The position numbers and the translations under genes were made by a program. From Marinobacterium sp. xm-d-530 (lineage in GTDB: Bacteria; Pseudomonadota; Gammaproteobacteria; Pseudomonadales; Balneatricaceae), in contig NZ_WBYM01000006.1 of the NCBI RefSeq assembly GCF_013283365.1, positions 1 to 64,000 on the forward strand: a DNA stretch of 64,000 nt, read 5' to 3'. Position 1 is the first letter of the stretch; every line of letters starts with the position of its first letter. The notes under the pieces were generated by a model. It ran no database searches, was not told the DNA's origin, and saw only the letters and a list, made by a program, of their open reading frames with translations. Positions 1 through 8,786 of the stretch are shown here, piece by piece.

Positions 1-116
1 TTGTCTTGTTAAGCTTTTGTGCTCAACCTCAACAAGCGCCCACACGCATTACCTGATTAATTGTTAAAGAGCGTGCCACCGATCTCTTGGTGGCTGCTTG
101 AGTACTCGTCTCAAGC
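1..116 (-). promoter_or_regulatory. rRNA operon leader with boxB-like hairpins and boxA
   Basis: Read on the minus strand, this is the 5' leader of a ribosomal RNA operon whose 16S gene lies left of the window. Two hairpins follow the promoter: 96-116 (GCTTGAG/CTCAAGC) and 75-94 (GCCACC/GGTGGC, boxB-like). They are followed by boxA, GCTCTTTAACA at 62-72, and by a boxC-like GTGTGGGC near 33-46. The boxB-boxA-boxC order is that of the E. coli rrn leader, where NusB/NusE and SuhB assemble on boxA to prevent Rho termination. The 16S gene itself is not seen, so its identity is inferred from the leader. Confidence 0.8.
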
Positions 117-125
117 GAGGTGCGT

Positions 126-153
126 ATATTACCGACACCCGATTTTTATTCAA
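126..153 (-). promoter_or_regulatory. rRNA operon promoter
   Basis: On the minus strand, -35 TTGAAT (148-153) is separated by 16 bp from -10 TAATAT (126-131). A very A/T-rich stretch (about 154-200) lies upstream and resembles an UP element, and the bases after the -10 read ACGCACC, like the GC-rich discriminator of stringently controlled rrn promoters. Its position directly upstream of boxB/boxA supports an rrn promoter. Confidence 0.7.
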
Positions 154-215
154 CCCCTTTTTTGTAAAAAAACACACTTTTTTGAACATTTATTTTTACT
201 GGGTTTGCAGTAATG

Positions 216-247
216 AAAAACGCACCTTTAATAAGGTGCGTTTTTTG
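216..247 (-). terminator. Rho-independent terminator after der
   Basis: A stem AACGCACCTT/AAGGTGCGTT (219-242) with a 4-nt loop is flanked by A-runs on one side and T-runs on the other, so it can work in both directions. It separates der from the rRNA promoter on the same strand. Confidence 0.85.
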
Positions 248-264
248 TAGGAGTGGGAGAAAGA

Positions 265-1701
265 TCAGCGCTTACGCTTTTTATCTTTCGCTCGCTTCTT
301 CATCTCTTTAATGTGCTGACGATGTCTCTCTTTTTTAGCCTCCTGGCGACCGGAGAGTTTATTCACTCTGCCAGAAAAAGGGTTATCGCCCGTTTTAAAT
401 TGGAAGCGAATCGGTGTTCCGCGCACTTTTAGAAGCGAGGTAAAGCGATTCTCAAGATAGCGCTTATAAGAGCCCGGCAGTGCGTTGGTCTGATTTCCAT
501 GCACTACAATGATAGGCGGGTTTGAACCACCCTGGTGAGCAAAGCGCAACTTAATACGGCGATTATTGACCGCTGGTGGCTGATGATCAGCTACAACATC
601 TTCAAGCAGACGAGTCAGCTCATTAGTCGACCATTTTTTCATTGCACAACGGTAGGCTTCGTTCACTGACCGATAAAGATCGCCAACACCCGTTCCATGC
701 AGCGCCGAGATGAAGTGGAAACGAGCAAAGGTCGCAAACCCCATGCGGCGCTCTACTTGAGTCTTAACCTTCTCTTTTGCTTCATAGTCCATGCCGTCCC
801 ACTTATTCAGTGCAACTACCAGAGCTCGGCCAGAGTCGATCACGAAGCCGAGCATGTTTAGATCTTGCTCAGTGACACCATCACGCGCATCAATGATTGC
901 GACAACAACATTGGCATCTTTGATAGCCTGAAGCGTTTTGATGATTGAGAACTTCTCTACCGCCTCTGTCACTTGACGACGACGGCGAACCCCGGCCGTA
1001 TCAATTAGAGTGTATGGCTGGCCATCTCGCTCGTATGGAATGTAGATACTGTCTCGAGTCGTCCCGGCATGGTCGTATACCACTACGCGCTCTTCACCAA
1101 GCATTCGGTTTACCAGCGTAGATTTACCCACATTAGGGCGACCAACAATGGCGATACGAATATTGCCATCATCTTCCTCTTCCGGCTCTGCGCCCTCTTC
1201 AGGGTATGGCACACCGGCTTCATCTAATGTCATATCAATCAACTGACGAACACCGCGACCATGAGCCGCTGCAATGGAGAGCGGATCCCCAATACCCAGC
1301 GCATAGAAGTCAGAGCGAGCGATATCAGGATCCAATCCATCGGTCTTATTGACTACAAGGTAGACTTTTTTCTCGTGACGACGCAGATGATCTGCAATCA
1401 TTTCGTCAGCTGGGTTGATACCTGCACGAGCATCCACAAGGAACAGAACGATATCGGCTTCATCAACTGCTTGAAAAGACTGCTGTGCCATTTCACGGTC
1501 AATACCGCTCTCGTCACCCGTGATACCACCAGTATCTATGACAATATAGTCTCGCTCCCCTAGATCACCTTCACCGTACTTACGGTCACGTGTCAATCCA
1601 GGAAGATCGGCAACCAGCGCATCACGCGATCTGGTCAAGCGGTTAAACAGGGTCGATTTACCGACATTAGGGCGCCCAATTAGGGCAATTACCGGAAGCA
1701 T
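265..1701 (-). CDS. der: Ribosome biogenesis GTPase Der (EngA)
   Basis: Essential GTPase for 50S subunit maturation. The 478-residue product has two tandem G domains. The first begins with GRPNVGKS at residues 9-16, with DTGG and NKTD motifs; the second begins with another GRPNVGKS at about residue 187, with DTAG and NKWD; a KH-like C-terminal domain ends in a Lys/Arg-rich tail. An upstream in-frame TTG at 1737 would add 12 residues, but the ATG at 1701 has an AGGTGAG Shine-Dalgarno about 5 nt upstream and matches the family N-terminus (MLPVIALIG), so it is preferred. It is the last gene of the rlmN-to-der block. Confidence 0.97.
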   Translation of the reverse strand: MLPVIALIGRPNVGKSTLFNRLTRSRDALVADLPGLTRDRKYGEGDLGERDYIVIDTGGITGDESGIDREMAQQSFQAVDEADIVLFLVDARAGINPADEMIADHLRRHEKKVYLVVNKTDGLDPDIARSDFYALGIGDPLSIAAAHGRGVRQLIDMTLDEAGVPYPEEGAEPEEEDDGNIRIAIVGRPNVGKSTLVNRMLGEERVVVYDHAGTTRDSIYIPYERDGQPYTLIDTAGVRRRRQVTEAVEKFSIIKTLQAIKDANVVVAIIDARDGVTEQDLNMLGFVIDSGRALVVALNKWDGMDYEAKEKVKTQVERRMGFATFARFHFISALHGTGVGDLYRSVNEAYRCAMKKWSTNELTRLLEDVVADHQPPAVNNRRIKLRFAHQGGSNPPIIVVHGNQTNALPGSYKRYLENRFTSLLKVRGTPIRFQFKTGDNPFSGRVNKLSGRQEAKKERHRQHIKEMKKRAKDKKRKR

Positions 1702-1782
1702 ATTGCTCACCTGATTCCAAAAAACAGAAGGCGGCAACCCGCTAGTCAGGTCACCGCCTTATATAAAATTAAAAGGCTTTTG

Positions 1783-2931
1783 CTATTTTAGCGTTAAAGC
1801 ACTCAATTTACCCGAGTTACTGAGTACAAATGTTGTATCCCCTACCACGACCGGATCCGCCGTGACAGGTGAACTACCCAAATTGACTCGAGCGATAGGA
1901 CGTCCGTCGATTTGCGACAGGGCATGTAGGTAACCCAGAGCATCCCCAAAAATTACTTCGTTACCAACCATTACCGGTGCCGATAAGCCTCGATTAGCAA
2001 AATCAGAGTTGCGCCAAACACTGGCTGACGACGAGACATCAAAGGCCTCAACCGCTCCCTTTGCATCGACCGCATAGACATTACCAAAACCGACCGCCAG
2101 CTCTTGATAAGTAGAGAAGGATTGAGTCCAGACTGTTGACGCCGTGCGCGGGTTGATCGCTACCACACGACCTTGATACCCGCCGGTCAGAATAAGATCG
2201 TTTGCTATTGCAAAGCCACCATCCAAATCCATTAGACGCTCAAACTCAGAACGACCCATCGCATCAGCCGCACGAATCTCCCAGGCTGGAATACCTGTTT
2301 CGCCCGCCAGTGCGACTACCTTACCGTTAGCAAATCCAGCTACGACACCATCACTCAGCATGAGGGGAGTACCGGTACCACGAAGCGTCAGTGCAGGCTC
2401 TTGAGCATCATAGACCCAACGAGATTCACCGGTAATGCGATCAAAGGCGGCTAGCTGACCATTCACCTGCTGAACAACAACCAGTGACGTGCCCACTTGT
2501 GGCTGAGCCGTCACTTCGGACTTCAGCTGAGCTCGCCACTGTTCCGAACCATCTTTTGCAGATAGCGCCACCAGTTCAGCGCTATCAAGAACCACTAACG
2601 CTAGATCAAACCCTGCACCGACACCTGCACTGATTTCGGCATCCAGGTCAACGCTCCAGTTCAGCGCACCCGATTCCAGCGCATAGGATGAGATTCGTCC
2701 TTGCTTATCAGAGATCAGTAACGAATCGTTTGTCACACCTGGCTTAAACTGGTGAAACTCATCCCCAAACGACGCACCCACATCTGCACTCCAAACAAGG
2801 TTGAAGGCTTTCTCTTGTTCAAACGCGACCAACTCTTGTGGGCCGGACTCTTTTTCACCAGAAAAAATACCGCAACCAGACAAAAGACTGGTTGCAGCTG
2901 CTACAACAAAGGCACGTCTAATGAGATTCAT
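1783..2931 (-). CDS. bamB: Outer membrane assembly lipoprotein BamB
   Basis: Lipoprotein of the BAM complex, which inserts beta-barrel proteins into the outer membrane. The 382-residue product has a lipoprotein signal with lipobox LLSGC (Cys20) followed by repeated PQQ-type beta-propeller blades, for example around ALSAKDGSEQW and AINPRTASTVW. The length matches the family. The start overlaps the yfgM stop by one base (TAATG), so the two are translationally coupled. yfgM-bamB-der is the standard gammaproteobacterial order. Confidence 0.95.
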   Translation of the reverse strand: MNLIRRAFVVAAATSLLSGCGIFSGEKESGPQELVAFEQEKAFNLVWSADVGASFGDEFHQFKPGVTNDSLLISDKQGRISSYALESGALNWSVDLDAEISAGVGAGFDLALVVLDSAELVALSAKDGSEQWRAQLKSEVTAQPQVGTSLVVVQQVNGQLAAFDRITGESRWVYDAQEPALTLRGTGTPLMLSDGVVAGFANGKVVALAGETGIPAWEIRAADAMGRSEFERLMDLDGGFAIANDLILTGGYQGRVVAINPRTASTVWTQSFSTYQELAVGFGNVYAVDAKGAVEAFDVSSSASVWRNSDFANRGLSAPVMVGNEVIFGDALGYLHALSQIDGRPIARVNLGSSPVTADPVVVGDTTFVLSNSGKLSALTLK

Positions 2932-3599
2932 TACGATGCATCTCCAGTCGCTAAATCATCATATTTCAGTTTAATCACCTGCTTGCGCTGAGGATCGGCC
3001 GACGCCATTGCCGCTTCATACGAAGCTCTCGCTTCCGAAGCGTTACCCATTGCAGCAGCCACATCTCCCTGAACCTCAGCAAATAGTGATGGGAAATCTG
3101 AGCCACTTAACTGTGCTAATGACGCTTTAGCTGCTTCAGCTTGCCCTAATCCTAATTGCACTTTCGCTTTACGGATTGTAGCCAAAGACTTCATATCTAA
3201 TGGCGAGACTTCACTCGTAATCACATAATCGAGCTGCTCAAGCGCACCTTCTAAATCGCCAGCATTCACTGATACACGAGCTAACACCATTGCCGCCATA
3301 GGGGCATAAGCGCTCGATGCATAATCTGCGCGAAGATCTTTCCCAACCTGTATCAAGGACGTAACCGCGGCATCATCCAGTGGCAAAGCGGTTGCGACAG
3401 GATTGAGAATCGACTCATACATAGCGGAAGCGTTTGCAGCAAAGTCATCTTGATACTGATTCCAGCCACGCCACCCAAACACAGCAGCCACAGCAATTAC
3501 GACACCCATGATTAGGGATTTACCGTTCTCTTTCCACCAACTTTTGAGCGCTTCAACCTGCTCTTCTTCTGTACGTAGCTCAGCCACTATACTCTCCAA
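2931..3599 (-). CDS. yfgM: YfgM, ancillary SecYEG translocon/chaperone-network subunit
   Basis: A 222-residue inner-membrane protein with a short cytoplasmic N-terminus, one transmembrane helix at about 29-47 (IMGVVIAVAAVFGWRGW) and a periplasmic TPR-like domain (Ala-rich helical pairs to the C-terminus). In E. coli YfgM associates with SecYEG and PpiD and hands clients to periplasmic chaperones. Its place between hisS and bamB, 1 nt after the hisS stop, agrees with this family. Confidence 0.9.
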   Translation of the reverse strand: MESIVAELRTEEEQVEALKSWWKENGKSLIMGVVIAVAAVFGWRGWNQYQDDFAANASAMYESILNPVATALPLDDAAVTSLIQVGKDLRADYASSAYAPMAAMVLARVSVNAGDLEGALEQLDYVITSEVSPLDMKSLATIRKAKVQLGLGQAEAAKASLAQLSGSDFPSLFAEVQGDVAAAMGNASEARASYEAAMASADPQRKQVIKLKYDDLATGDAS

Positions 3600-3600
3600 C

Positions 3601-4878
3601 CTAAAGACTAAATTTACCTTTCAATTCACTGACCAGTGAATCTTGAGCAACTCGAACTTGATCGCCATTACCACGCAGCGGTTTTAAACTCACTTCGGAC
3701 GCAGCACGCTCATCGTCACCGATAAGAATGGCAAAATCTGCTCCACTCTTATCAGCCTTTTTCATCTGACTTTTAAATCCACCGCCGCCGCAATGCAACT
3801 GAACTCGAAGGCCCGCCTCGTGACGAAGCGTTTCAGCAACACTCATCGCGGTCGCTAGATTATCATCCCCCATTCCGATGACATAGACATCGATACGTTG
3901 ACGAACACTCTCAGGAACCAGTTGCAGCTCTTCAAGGAGAAGAACCAGACGCTCGACACCCATTGCGAAACCGACAGCCGGGGTTGGCTTGCCACCTAAT
4001 TGACTCACCAGTCCATCGTATCGGCCACCGGCACAGACAGTACCCTGGGCGCCTAACGCATCGGTCACCCACTCAAATACGGTCTTACCGTAGTAGTCTA
4101 GACCACGCACCAAGCGAGAATTAACACGGTATTCGATACCCGCAGCCTCGAGCAGTGACTTCAACTGTTCAAAGTGTGCTTTGGACTCTTCGTCGATGTA
4201 ATCATGAAAATGAGGTGCATCGTTCAATAGCTGCTGGGTGTTTTGATCTTTAGAGTCCAATATTCTGAGTGGATTAGACTCAAGGCGACGCTGACTGTCA
4301 GCATCTAGCTGATCTTTACGAGCCGACAGATAGCTGACAAGGTCCTCTTTAAACCGTGCACGAGCTTCAGCTGAACCCAAGGTATTTAATTGAAGCTCAA
4401 CGGAGTTGATCAACCCTAAGCGCTTCCAAAGTTGAGCACTCATGATGATCACTTCTGCGTCAATATCAGGACCATCCATACCGAAAGCTTCAGCACCTAC
4501 CTGGTGGAACTGACGATAGCGACCTTTCTGCGGGCGCTCATGACGAAACATTGGACCAGTGTACCAAAGGCGTTGGACTTGATTGTAAAGAAGGCCGTGC
4601 TGTTCTGCTGCACGAACACAACTTGCAGTCCCTTCCGGGCGAAGTGTCAAACTATCACCGTTACGATCTTCGAAGGTGTACATTTCCTTCTCAACGATAT
4701 CGGTTACTTCACCAATTGAGCGTTTGAATAACTCAGTTTGTTCTACGATAGGGGTACGAATCTCAGCATAGCCATAAGCCTGCAGGACCGTTTTTACTTG
4801 AGTTTCTAGATACTGCCAGACCGGTGACTGGTCTGGCAGAAGATCATTCATACCACGAATGGCTTGTAGCTTTGCCAA
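3601..4878 (-). CDS. hisS: Histidyl-tRNA synthetase
   Basis: Class II aminoacyl-tRNA synthetase charging tRNA-His. The 425-residue product contains the motif 2 region ([13 protein letters not shown], about 82-94), the histidine-binding signatures [12 protein letters not shown] and GGRYDGL, motif 3 ([10 protein letters not shown]) and a C-terminal anticodon-binding domain. The start follows rodZ by only 27 nt. In E. coli and Pseudomonas ispG lies between rodZ and hisS; it is absent here. Confidence 0.98.
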   Translation of the reverse strand: MAKLQAIRGMNDLLPDQSPVWQYLETQVKTVLQAYGYAEIRTPIVEQTELFKRSIGEVTDIVEKEMYTFEDRNGDSLTLRPEGTASCVRAAEQHGLLYNQVQRLWYTGPMFRHERPQKGRYRQFHQVGAEAFGMDGPDIDAEVIIMSAQLWKRLGLINSVELQLNTLGSAEARARFKEDLVSYLSARKDQLDADSQRRLESNPLRILDSKDQNTQQLLNDAPHFHDYIDEESKAHFEQLKSLLEAAGIEYRVNSRLVRGLDYYGKTVFEWVTDALGAQGTVCAGGRYDGLVSQLGGKPTPAVGFAMGVERLVLLLEELQLVPESVRQRIDVYVIGMGDDNLATAMSVAETLRHEAGLRVQLHCGGGGFKSQMKKADKSGADFAILIGDDERAASEVSLKPLRGNGDQVRVAQDSLVSELKGKFSL

Positions 4879-4905
4879 TTTTATAACCCGTAATGTGCGA
4901 TCTAA

Positions 4906-5892
4906 TTATCGCGATAATGTTAAACGGGCTACATTCTTTCTGGTATGAGGTTCTAAATCAACTGTTGAGCCATCAAAAGTTACAGAACTGACTGCATTCG
5001 CACGTCCAATGACAATTGAAAACGGGGCTTTACCTTTGATTGTCAGATCCTGTCCTTTTTTTGATAGCCCGTTAAACAGCGCTTCACCGGTAGCATCTTT
5101 GATATTCAGCCAACTGACATCGCTAAATTTAATCGTCACACCATCTGAACCACTCGTATTAACAGGTGAAGCGGTCAAGGGTTCGTTAGGCTCGGACTTT
5201 TCCGCCGGTTTGGGCTGCTCTGTTTTGACTGGAACGGCCGCCGTTTTAGATTCGAGATCAGGCGTTTCAGCAGGCTTAGGTAGCTCAATCGCTTTGGGCG
5301 CTTCAACCACCGCATCTTCATTAGACTCTTGAGTCATTGTTTTGATAGGTATTGAAAGACCCTCAGACTCTCCTGCCAATGGCGGAAGCGCCTGACTGCT
5401 CTGCTGCTCTTCAGGTTCAGAACCACCAAACAAACCGGACAGCCCAAGTGTCGGCCAATTAATTTGAGAAGCCCCAAAAGCAAGACCTGCTAAAAGAGCC
5501 GCAATGATGACCAACCGAAAGAGGAGTGTTAATAGCGAACTTGCACGACGCGGGTTGAGTTTCATCACCGTACCGGCGGTCGCTGAACCCGCTGATTTAA
5601 TGGCTGAGCGGCGTTTAACAGGCCGCTGACCAATAGCCGCATTGTACTGTTCAACAAAGGTCTCGGGATCCAACCCAACTCGATTACAGTAGTTACGAAT
5701 ATAACCACGCGCAAACACCGGCTGACCCAATTGATCAAGGTCACCCGCTTCAATCGCAGAAAAAACAGCACTGGTTAGCTTCAGATCTCGCTGCAGCGCA
5801 CCAGCAGAGATACCCAATGATTCACGGGCAGCAATCAGCTTGTGGTTTTCAAATCCTGAGAGGCTATCGCCCAATAGATCATGGTCTGTCAC
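4906..5892 (-). CDS. rodZ: Cytoskeletal protein RodZ
   Basis: Membrane protein that links MreB to the elongation machinery and sets rod shape. Of 328 residues, about 15-75 form a helix-turn-helix (HTH_25) domain with the family signature FARGYIRNYC, one transmembrane helix spans about 122-146, then comes a Pro/Glu-rich periplasmic linker (about 150-245) and a C-terminal beta-domain (DUF4115). The start overlaps the pilW stop by 4 nt, indicating coupling. Confidence 0.92.
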   Translation of the reverse strand: MTDHDLLGDSLSGFENHKLIAARESLGISAGALQRDLKLTSAVFSAIEAGDLDQLGQPVFARGYIRNYCNRVGLDPETFVEQYNAAIGQRPVKRRSAIKSAGSATAGTVMKLNPRRASSLLTLLFRLVIIAALLAGLAFGASQINWPTLGLSGLFGGSEPEEQQSSQALPPLAGESEGLSIPIKTMTQESNEDAVVEAPKAIELPKPAETPDLESKTAAVPVKTEQPKPAEKSEPNEPLTASPVNTSGSDGVTIKFSDVSWLNIKDATGEALFNGLSKKGQDLTIKGKAPFSIVIGRANAVSSVTFDGSTVDLEPHTRKNVARLTLSR

Positions 5893-6662
5893 AGGCCAGT
5901 ATCCTTAAATTTATTATACTCTTCGGAATTCGGATAAAGGTTCTTCAAAAGCAGCGCATAACTTGCCGCTTTTGATGGGTTCCCACTATGTCTGGCTAAC
6001 CTTACACCAACCCAAAGACTTTTGGCAAAGTGCTGGGTCTCTTGAGCATCAAGTTGCTGTTGAAAGATTGCATAGTGTTGAGCGGCCAGTGAAGCCTGTC
6101 CTTTATCTAAGTAAAGATCTGCAAGCTCAATATGAGCCGTCACCCGAAGTGGTGACAGTGTCACTGAACGATTAAAGACGTGCTCCGCAGCGGAATCACG
6201 ATCGATCAGACGGTAGCAGCGACCCAAGTTTTCAAATGCTTGTGCTCGCTGTGTATAGAAAGGATCTTCAGTTGATCTTGCTAAGGCTTTACAGGCCTCT
6301 TCAAACCGCTGCTGAGAAAAAAGAAAGGCGCCATAGTTGTTAAAGATCATGGCAGAGTTAGGGTCTGCTTGAGTGGCTCTTTGAAAATATTGATCGGCCA
6401 GTTCTGGTTCACGCTCGGCTTGAAACACCATTGCCAAACCATTCAACGCTGGGGCATAGCCAGGGTCGGCCAAAGCAGCCTGTTGAAGAGACTCTTTTGC
6501 CGATGCCGTATCACCCGCCTGGAGATATTGCATACCCAGCTTGGTGTAGGTTGCTAGGGCAGATTGATCTATTCGCCCTTTAGGTTGTTCACTCGATGAA
6601 AAAGCGGAACAGCCTGCCAAAGTAATAGAGCAAAAAAGAGTTACTGCTTTGAATAGGGACAC
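5889..6662 (-). CDS. pilW: Type IV pilus biogenesis/stability lipoprotein PilW (PilF)
   Basis: Outer-membrane pilotin-type lipoprotein, known from Pseudomonas PilF to be needed for PilQ secretin multimerisation. The 257-residue product has a lipobox ITLAGC (Cys18) followed by TPR repeats from about residue 38 to the end (ALNGLAMVFQ, IFNNYGAFLF). The rlmN-pilW-rodZ order is the one found in Pseudomonas. It suggests that the cell makes type IV pili, although no other pilus gene is in the window. Confidence 0.88.
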   Translation of the reverse strand: MSLFKAVTLFCSITLAGCSAFSSSEQPKGRIDQSALATYTKLGMQYLQAGDTASAKESLQQAALADPGYAPALNGLAMVFQAEREPELADQYFQRATQADPNSAMIFNNYGAFLFSQQRFEEACKALARSTEDPFYTQRAQAFENLGRCYRLIDRDSAAEHVFNRSVTLSPLRVTAHIELADLYLDKGQASLAAQHYAIFQQQLDAQETQHFAKSLWVGVRLARHSGNPSKAASYALLLKNLYPNSEEYNKFKDTGL

Positions 6663-6724
6663 AAAATACCGTTTAGAAACTTAAAGTTAGTTTCATTAAC
6701 GATAGTAGAATAGTGTCAATAAAT

Positions 6725-7834
6725 CTAGCTCGTTTGATTGTGAAGTTCGATGTACTTCGCACTGCGACGAGTCTTATCCTCAACCTGACCGACGAGCTGA
6801 CCACAAGCCGCATCCACATCATCGCCACGAGTACGGCGAACGGTCGTAAGGATATTCCCTTTCAACATCTCAGACTTAAATGCCTGAATTGCCTGCTCAG
6901 AGGGGCGATCGTATCCAGAATTTGGAAAAGGATTAAATGGAATCAGGTTAAGCTTACAAGGCACCTGACGAAGCAACTTAACCAGCTGACGAGCATGCTC
7001 ACGCTGATCGTTCACACCAGCAATCAGTGTGTACTCGATCGTTGCTACACGTCGATCCGACAGCTTATCGAAATAGCGTTTGACCGAAGCCATTAGCTCT
7101 TCGATCGGGTAGCGCTTATTGATAGGCACTAACTGATCACGCAGTTCATTGTTTGGAGCATGCAGAGAGATCGCTAATGAGACATCAGCACCTAACTCAG
7201 CAAGCTTGTCGATTTTAGGAACCACACCGGCCGTACTCAGGGTCACACGACGCTTAGAGAGACCATAGGCGTTATCTTCCATCATCAACTGTACTGCATC
7301 AAACACAGCATCAAAGTTCATCAGCGGCTCACCCATACCCATTAACACGACGTTGGATACGCGTCGTTCACCACTTGGGTCAAACGGCCCAAAGGAACGG
7401 ATAGCAACACGAAGCTGAGCGATGATTTCGGCAGCGCTAAGGTTTCGGTTGAAGCCTTGCTTGCCTGTTGAACAGAAGCTGCAGTCCAAAGAACAACCCA
7501 CCTGTGAAGAGACACAGAGCGTGCGGCGATCCCCTTCAGGAATCAAGACCATCTCAATCGCTGAACCACCATCCATCTGGATGACCCATTTACGGGTACC
7601 ATCTTTGGACGTTTTATCCAGTAACACCTCTGGCTCACGAATTTCAGCAACCTCAGATAGGCGTTCACGTAGGACTTTGCTGATGTTCGTCATCTCATCA
7701 AACGAACTGGCACCCTGCTGGTGAATCCACTTTAGGACTTGAGTTGCACGAAAACGCTTCTCACCCATCTCCTCAAAGAAATCTTCAAGCTTAGTAGGTG
7801 ATAGACCGATAAGGTTTACTTTCTGTTCTGCCAT
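6725..7834 (-). CDS. rlmN: Dual-specificity 23S rRNA/tRNA (adenine-C2) methyltransferase RlmN
   Basis: Radical SAM enzyme methylating A2503 of 23S rRNA and A37 of some tRNAs. The 369-residue product has the radical-SAM cluster CSLDCSFC, the GMGEP SAM-binding motif and the C-terminal catalytic cysteine in DAACGQL. An in-frame TTG at 7870 would extend it, but that codon lies in the loop of the ndk terminator hairpin; the ATG at 7834 begins just after the hairpin's U-run and gives a normal-length protein. The Shine-Dalgarno is weak. Confidence 0.95.
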   Translation of the reverse strand: MAEQKVNLIGLSPTKLEDFFEEMGEKRFRATQVLKWIHQQGASSFDEMTNISKVLRERLSEVAEIREPEVLLDKTSKDGTRKWVIQMDGGSAIEMVLIPEGDRRTLCVSSQVGCSLDCSFCSTGKQGFNRNLSAAEIIAQLRVAIRSFGPFDPSGERRVSNVVLMGMGEPLMNFDAVFDAVQLMMEDNAYGLSKRRVTLSTAGVVPKIDKLAELGADVSLAISLHAPNNELRDQLVPINKRYPIEELMASVKRYFDKLSDRRVATIEYTLIAGVNDQREHARQLVKLLRQVPCKLNLIPFNPFPNSGYDRPSEQAIQAFKSEMLKGNILTTVRRTRGDDVDAACGQLVGQVEDKTRRSAKYIELHNQTS

Positions 7835-7846
7835 GAGCTTTGGACC

Positions 7847-7881
7847 AAAAAAAAGGCGCCCTCCGATCAACGGAGAGCACC
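7847..7881 (-). terminator. Rho-independent terminator between ndk and rlmN
   Basis: On the minus strand an 11-bp stem (7871-7881 with 7855-7865, including two G-U pairs) and a 5-nt loop are followed by eight U residues (7847-7854). The U-run ends 12 nt before the rlmN ATG, so rlmN transcription depends on read-through or on a promoter overlapping this hairpin. Confidence 0.85.
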
Positions 7882-7891
7882 TTGGGCGTCA

Positions 7892-8299
7892 TTATGCGCC
7901 GAAGAAGTATTCGATTTCGCGTGCTGCAGAAGTAGCAGAGTCAGAACCGTGTACTGCGTTCGCATCGATAGACTCAGCAAAGTCACGACGGATAGTGCCT
8001 TCAGCTGCTTCTTGTGGGTTAGTTGCACCCATTAGTTCACGGTTTTTAGCGATAGCGTTTTCACCTTCAAGAACCTGAACAACAACTGGACCAGACGTCA
8101 TGAAAGAGACTAGGTCGCCGAAGAAAGGACGCTCTTTGTGCTCTGCGTAGAAACCTTCAGCATCAGCTTGTGAAAGCTGTTTCATCTGCATAGCAGAAAC
8201 TTTTAGGCCTGCTTTTTCGAAACGAGAAACGATCTCACCGATAACGTTTTTAGCAACAGCATCTGGTTTGATGATAGATAGAGTACGTTCAGTAGCCAT
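7892..8299 (-). CDS. ndk: Nucleoside diphosphate kinase
   Basis: Transfers the gamma phosphate between NTPs and NDPs through a phosphohistidine. The 135-residue product shows the canonical N-terminus ([12 protein letters not shown]), the active-site histidine in NAVHGSDS (about residue 115) and the family's usual compact length. It is a single-gene unit: a promoter -10 lies 48 nt upstream and a strong terminator directly downstream. Confidence 0.97.
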   Translation of the reverse strand: MATERTLSIIKPDAVAKNVIGEIVSRFEKAGLKVSAMQMKQLSQADAEGFYAEHKERPFFGDLVSFMTSGPVVVQVLEGENAIAKNRELMGATNPQEAAEGTIRRDFAESIDANAVHGSDSATSAAREIEYFFGA

Positions 8300-8346
8300 G
8301 ACTGTGTAATCCTTTAATTAAATTATGGGTTAAAATTTGTGCGCGG

Positions 8347-8352
8347 ATTATA
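8347..8352 (-). promoter_or_regulatory. Putative ndk promoter (-10 element)
   Basis: A perfect TATAAT on the minus strand lies 48 nt upstream of the ndk start codon. No good -35 is visible at 16-18 bp. It lies just downstream of the fdx terminator, consistent with independent ndk transcription. Confidence 0.5.
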
Positions 8353-8391
8353 CGTTATGCGACGAAAGATAAATAGCCCTTCAACCACAAC

Positions 8392-8416
8392 AAAAAAGGC
8401 CCGCTTTACGGACCCT
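8392..8416 (-). terminator. Rho-independent terminator of the isc operon
   Basis: Minus-strand hairpin GGTCCG/CGGGCC (8398-8414, one G-U pair) is followed by six U residues, 22 nt after the fdx stop codon. It closes the isc operon. Confidence 0.8.
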
Positions 8417-8438
8417 TTTCAGAGATGCTTTAGAAGGA

Positions 8439-8777
8439 TCAATGCCCTTCTGATACCTGATTGATGGTGTATTTAGGAATCTCAACAACAAGATCTTCAT
8501 CACCGACAACGGCCTGGCAACTTAGTCTCGATTCAGGCTCAAGGCCCCAGGCCTTATCGAGCATGTCATCTTCTAACTCGTCGGACTCCTCGAGGCTATC
8601 AAAACCCTCACGGACGACGACATGACAAGTAGTGCAAGCACAAGATTTTTCACAAGCGTGCTCAATATGAATATCGTTCGCCAGTGCTGCATCACAGATC
8701 GTAACACCCGGCTCCACATCGATCACTTTGCCGTCTGGGCACAACTCTTCATGGGGTAGGAAGATCACTTGAGTCAT
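8439..8777 (-). CDS. fdx: Isc-type [2Fe-2S] ferredoxin
   Basis: Electron donor for IscS/IscU Fe-S cluster assembly. The 112-residue product has the adrenodoxin-type ligand pattern: Cys42, Cys48 and Cys51 (CEKSCACTTC) plus Cys87 (RLSCQ), at the same positions as E. coli Fdx. It follows hscA by 9 nt and is the last gene of the operon. iscX, which usually follows, is not present before the terminator. Confidence 0.97.
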   Translation of the reverse strand: MTQVIFLPHEELCPDGKVIDVEPGVTICDAALANDIHIEHACEKSCACTTCHVVVREGFDSLEESDELEDDMLDKAWGLEPESRLSCQAVVGDEDLVVEIPKYTINQVSEGH

Positions 8778-8786
8778 TACATTTAC

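Noticed and set aside
1-264. Part of a 16S rRNA or tRNA gene
   Set aside because: Only leader motifs are present; no 16S terminal sequence and no tRNA cloverleaf could be found.
1261-1563. Opposite-strand frame inside der (and similar frames inside hisS, iscS, exaC, rsgA, valS)
   Set aside because: Antisense shadows of well-supported genes without own ribosome-binding sites or recognisable domains.
1702-1737. Upstream TTG start for der
   Set aside because: The ATG at 1701 has a good Shine-Dalgarno and fits the family N-terminus.
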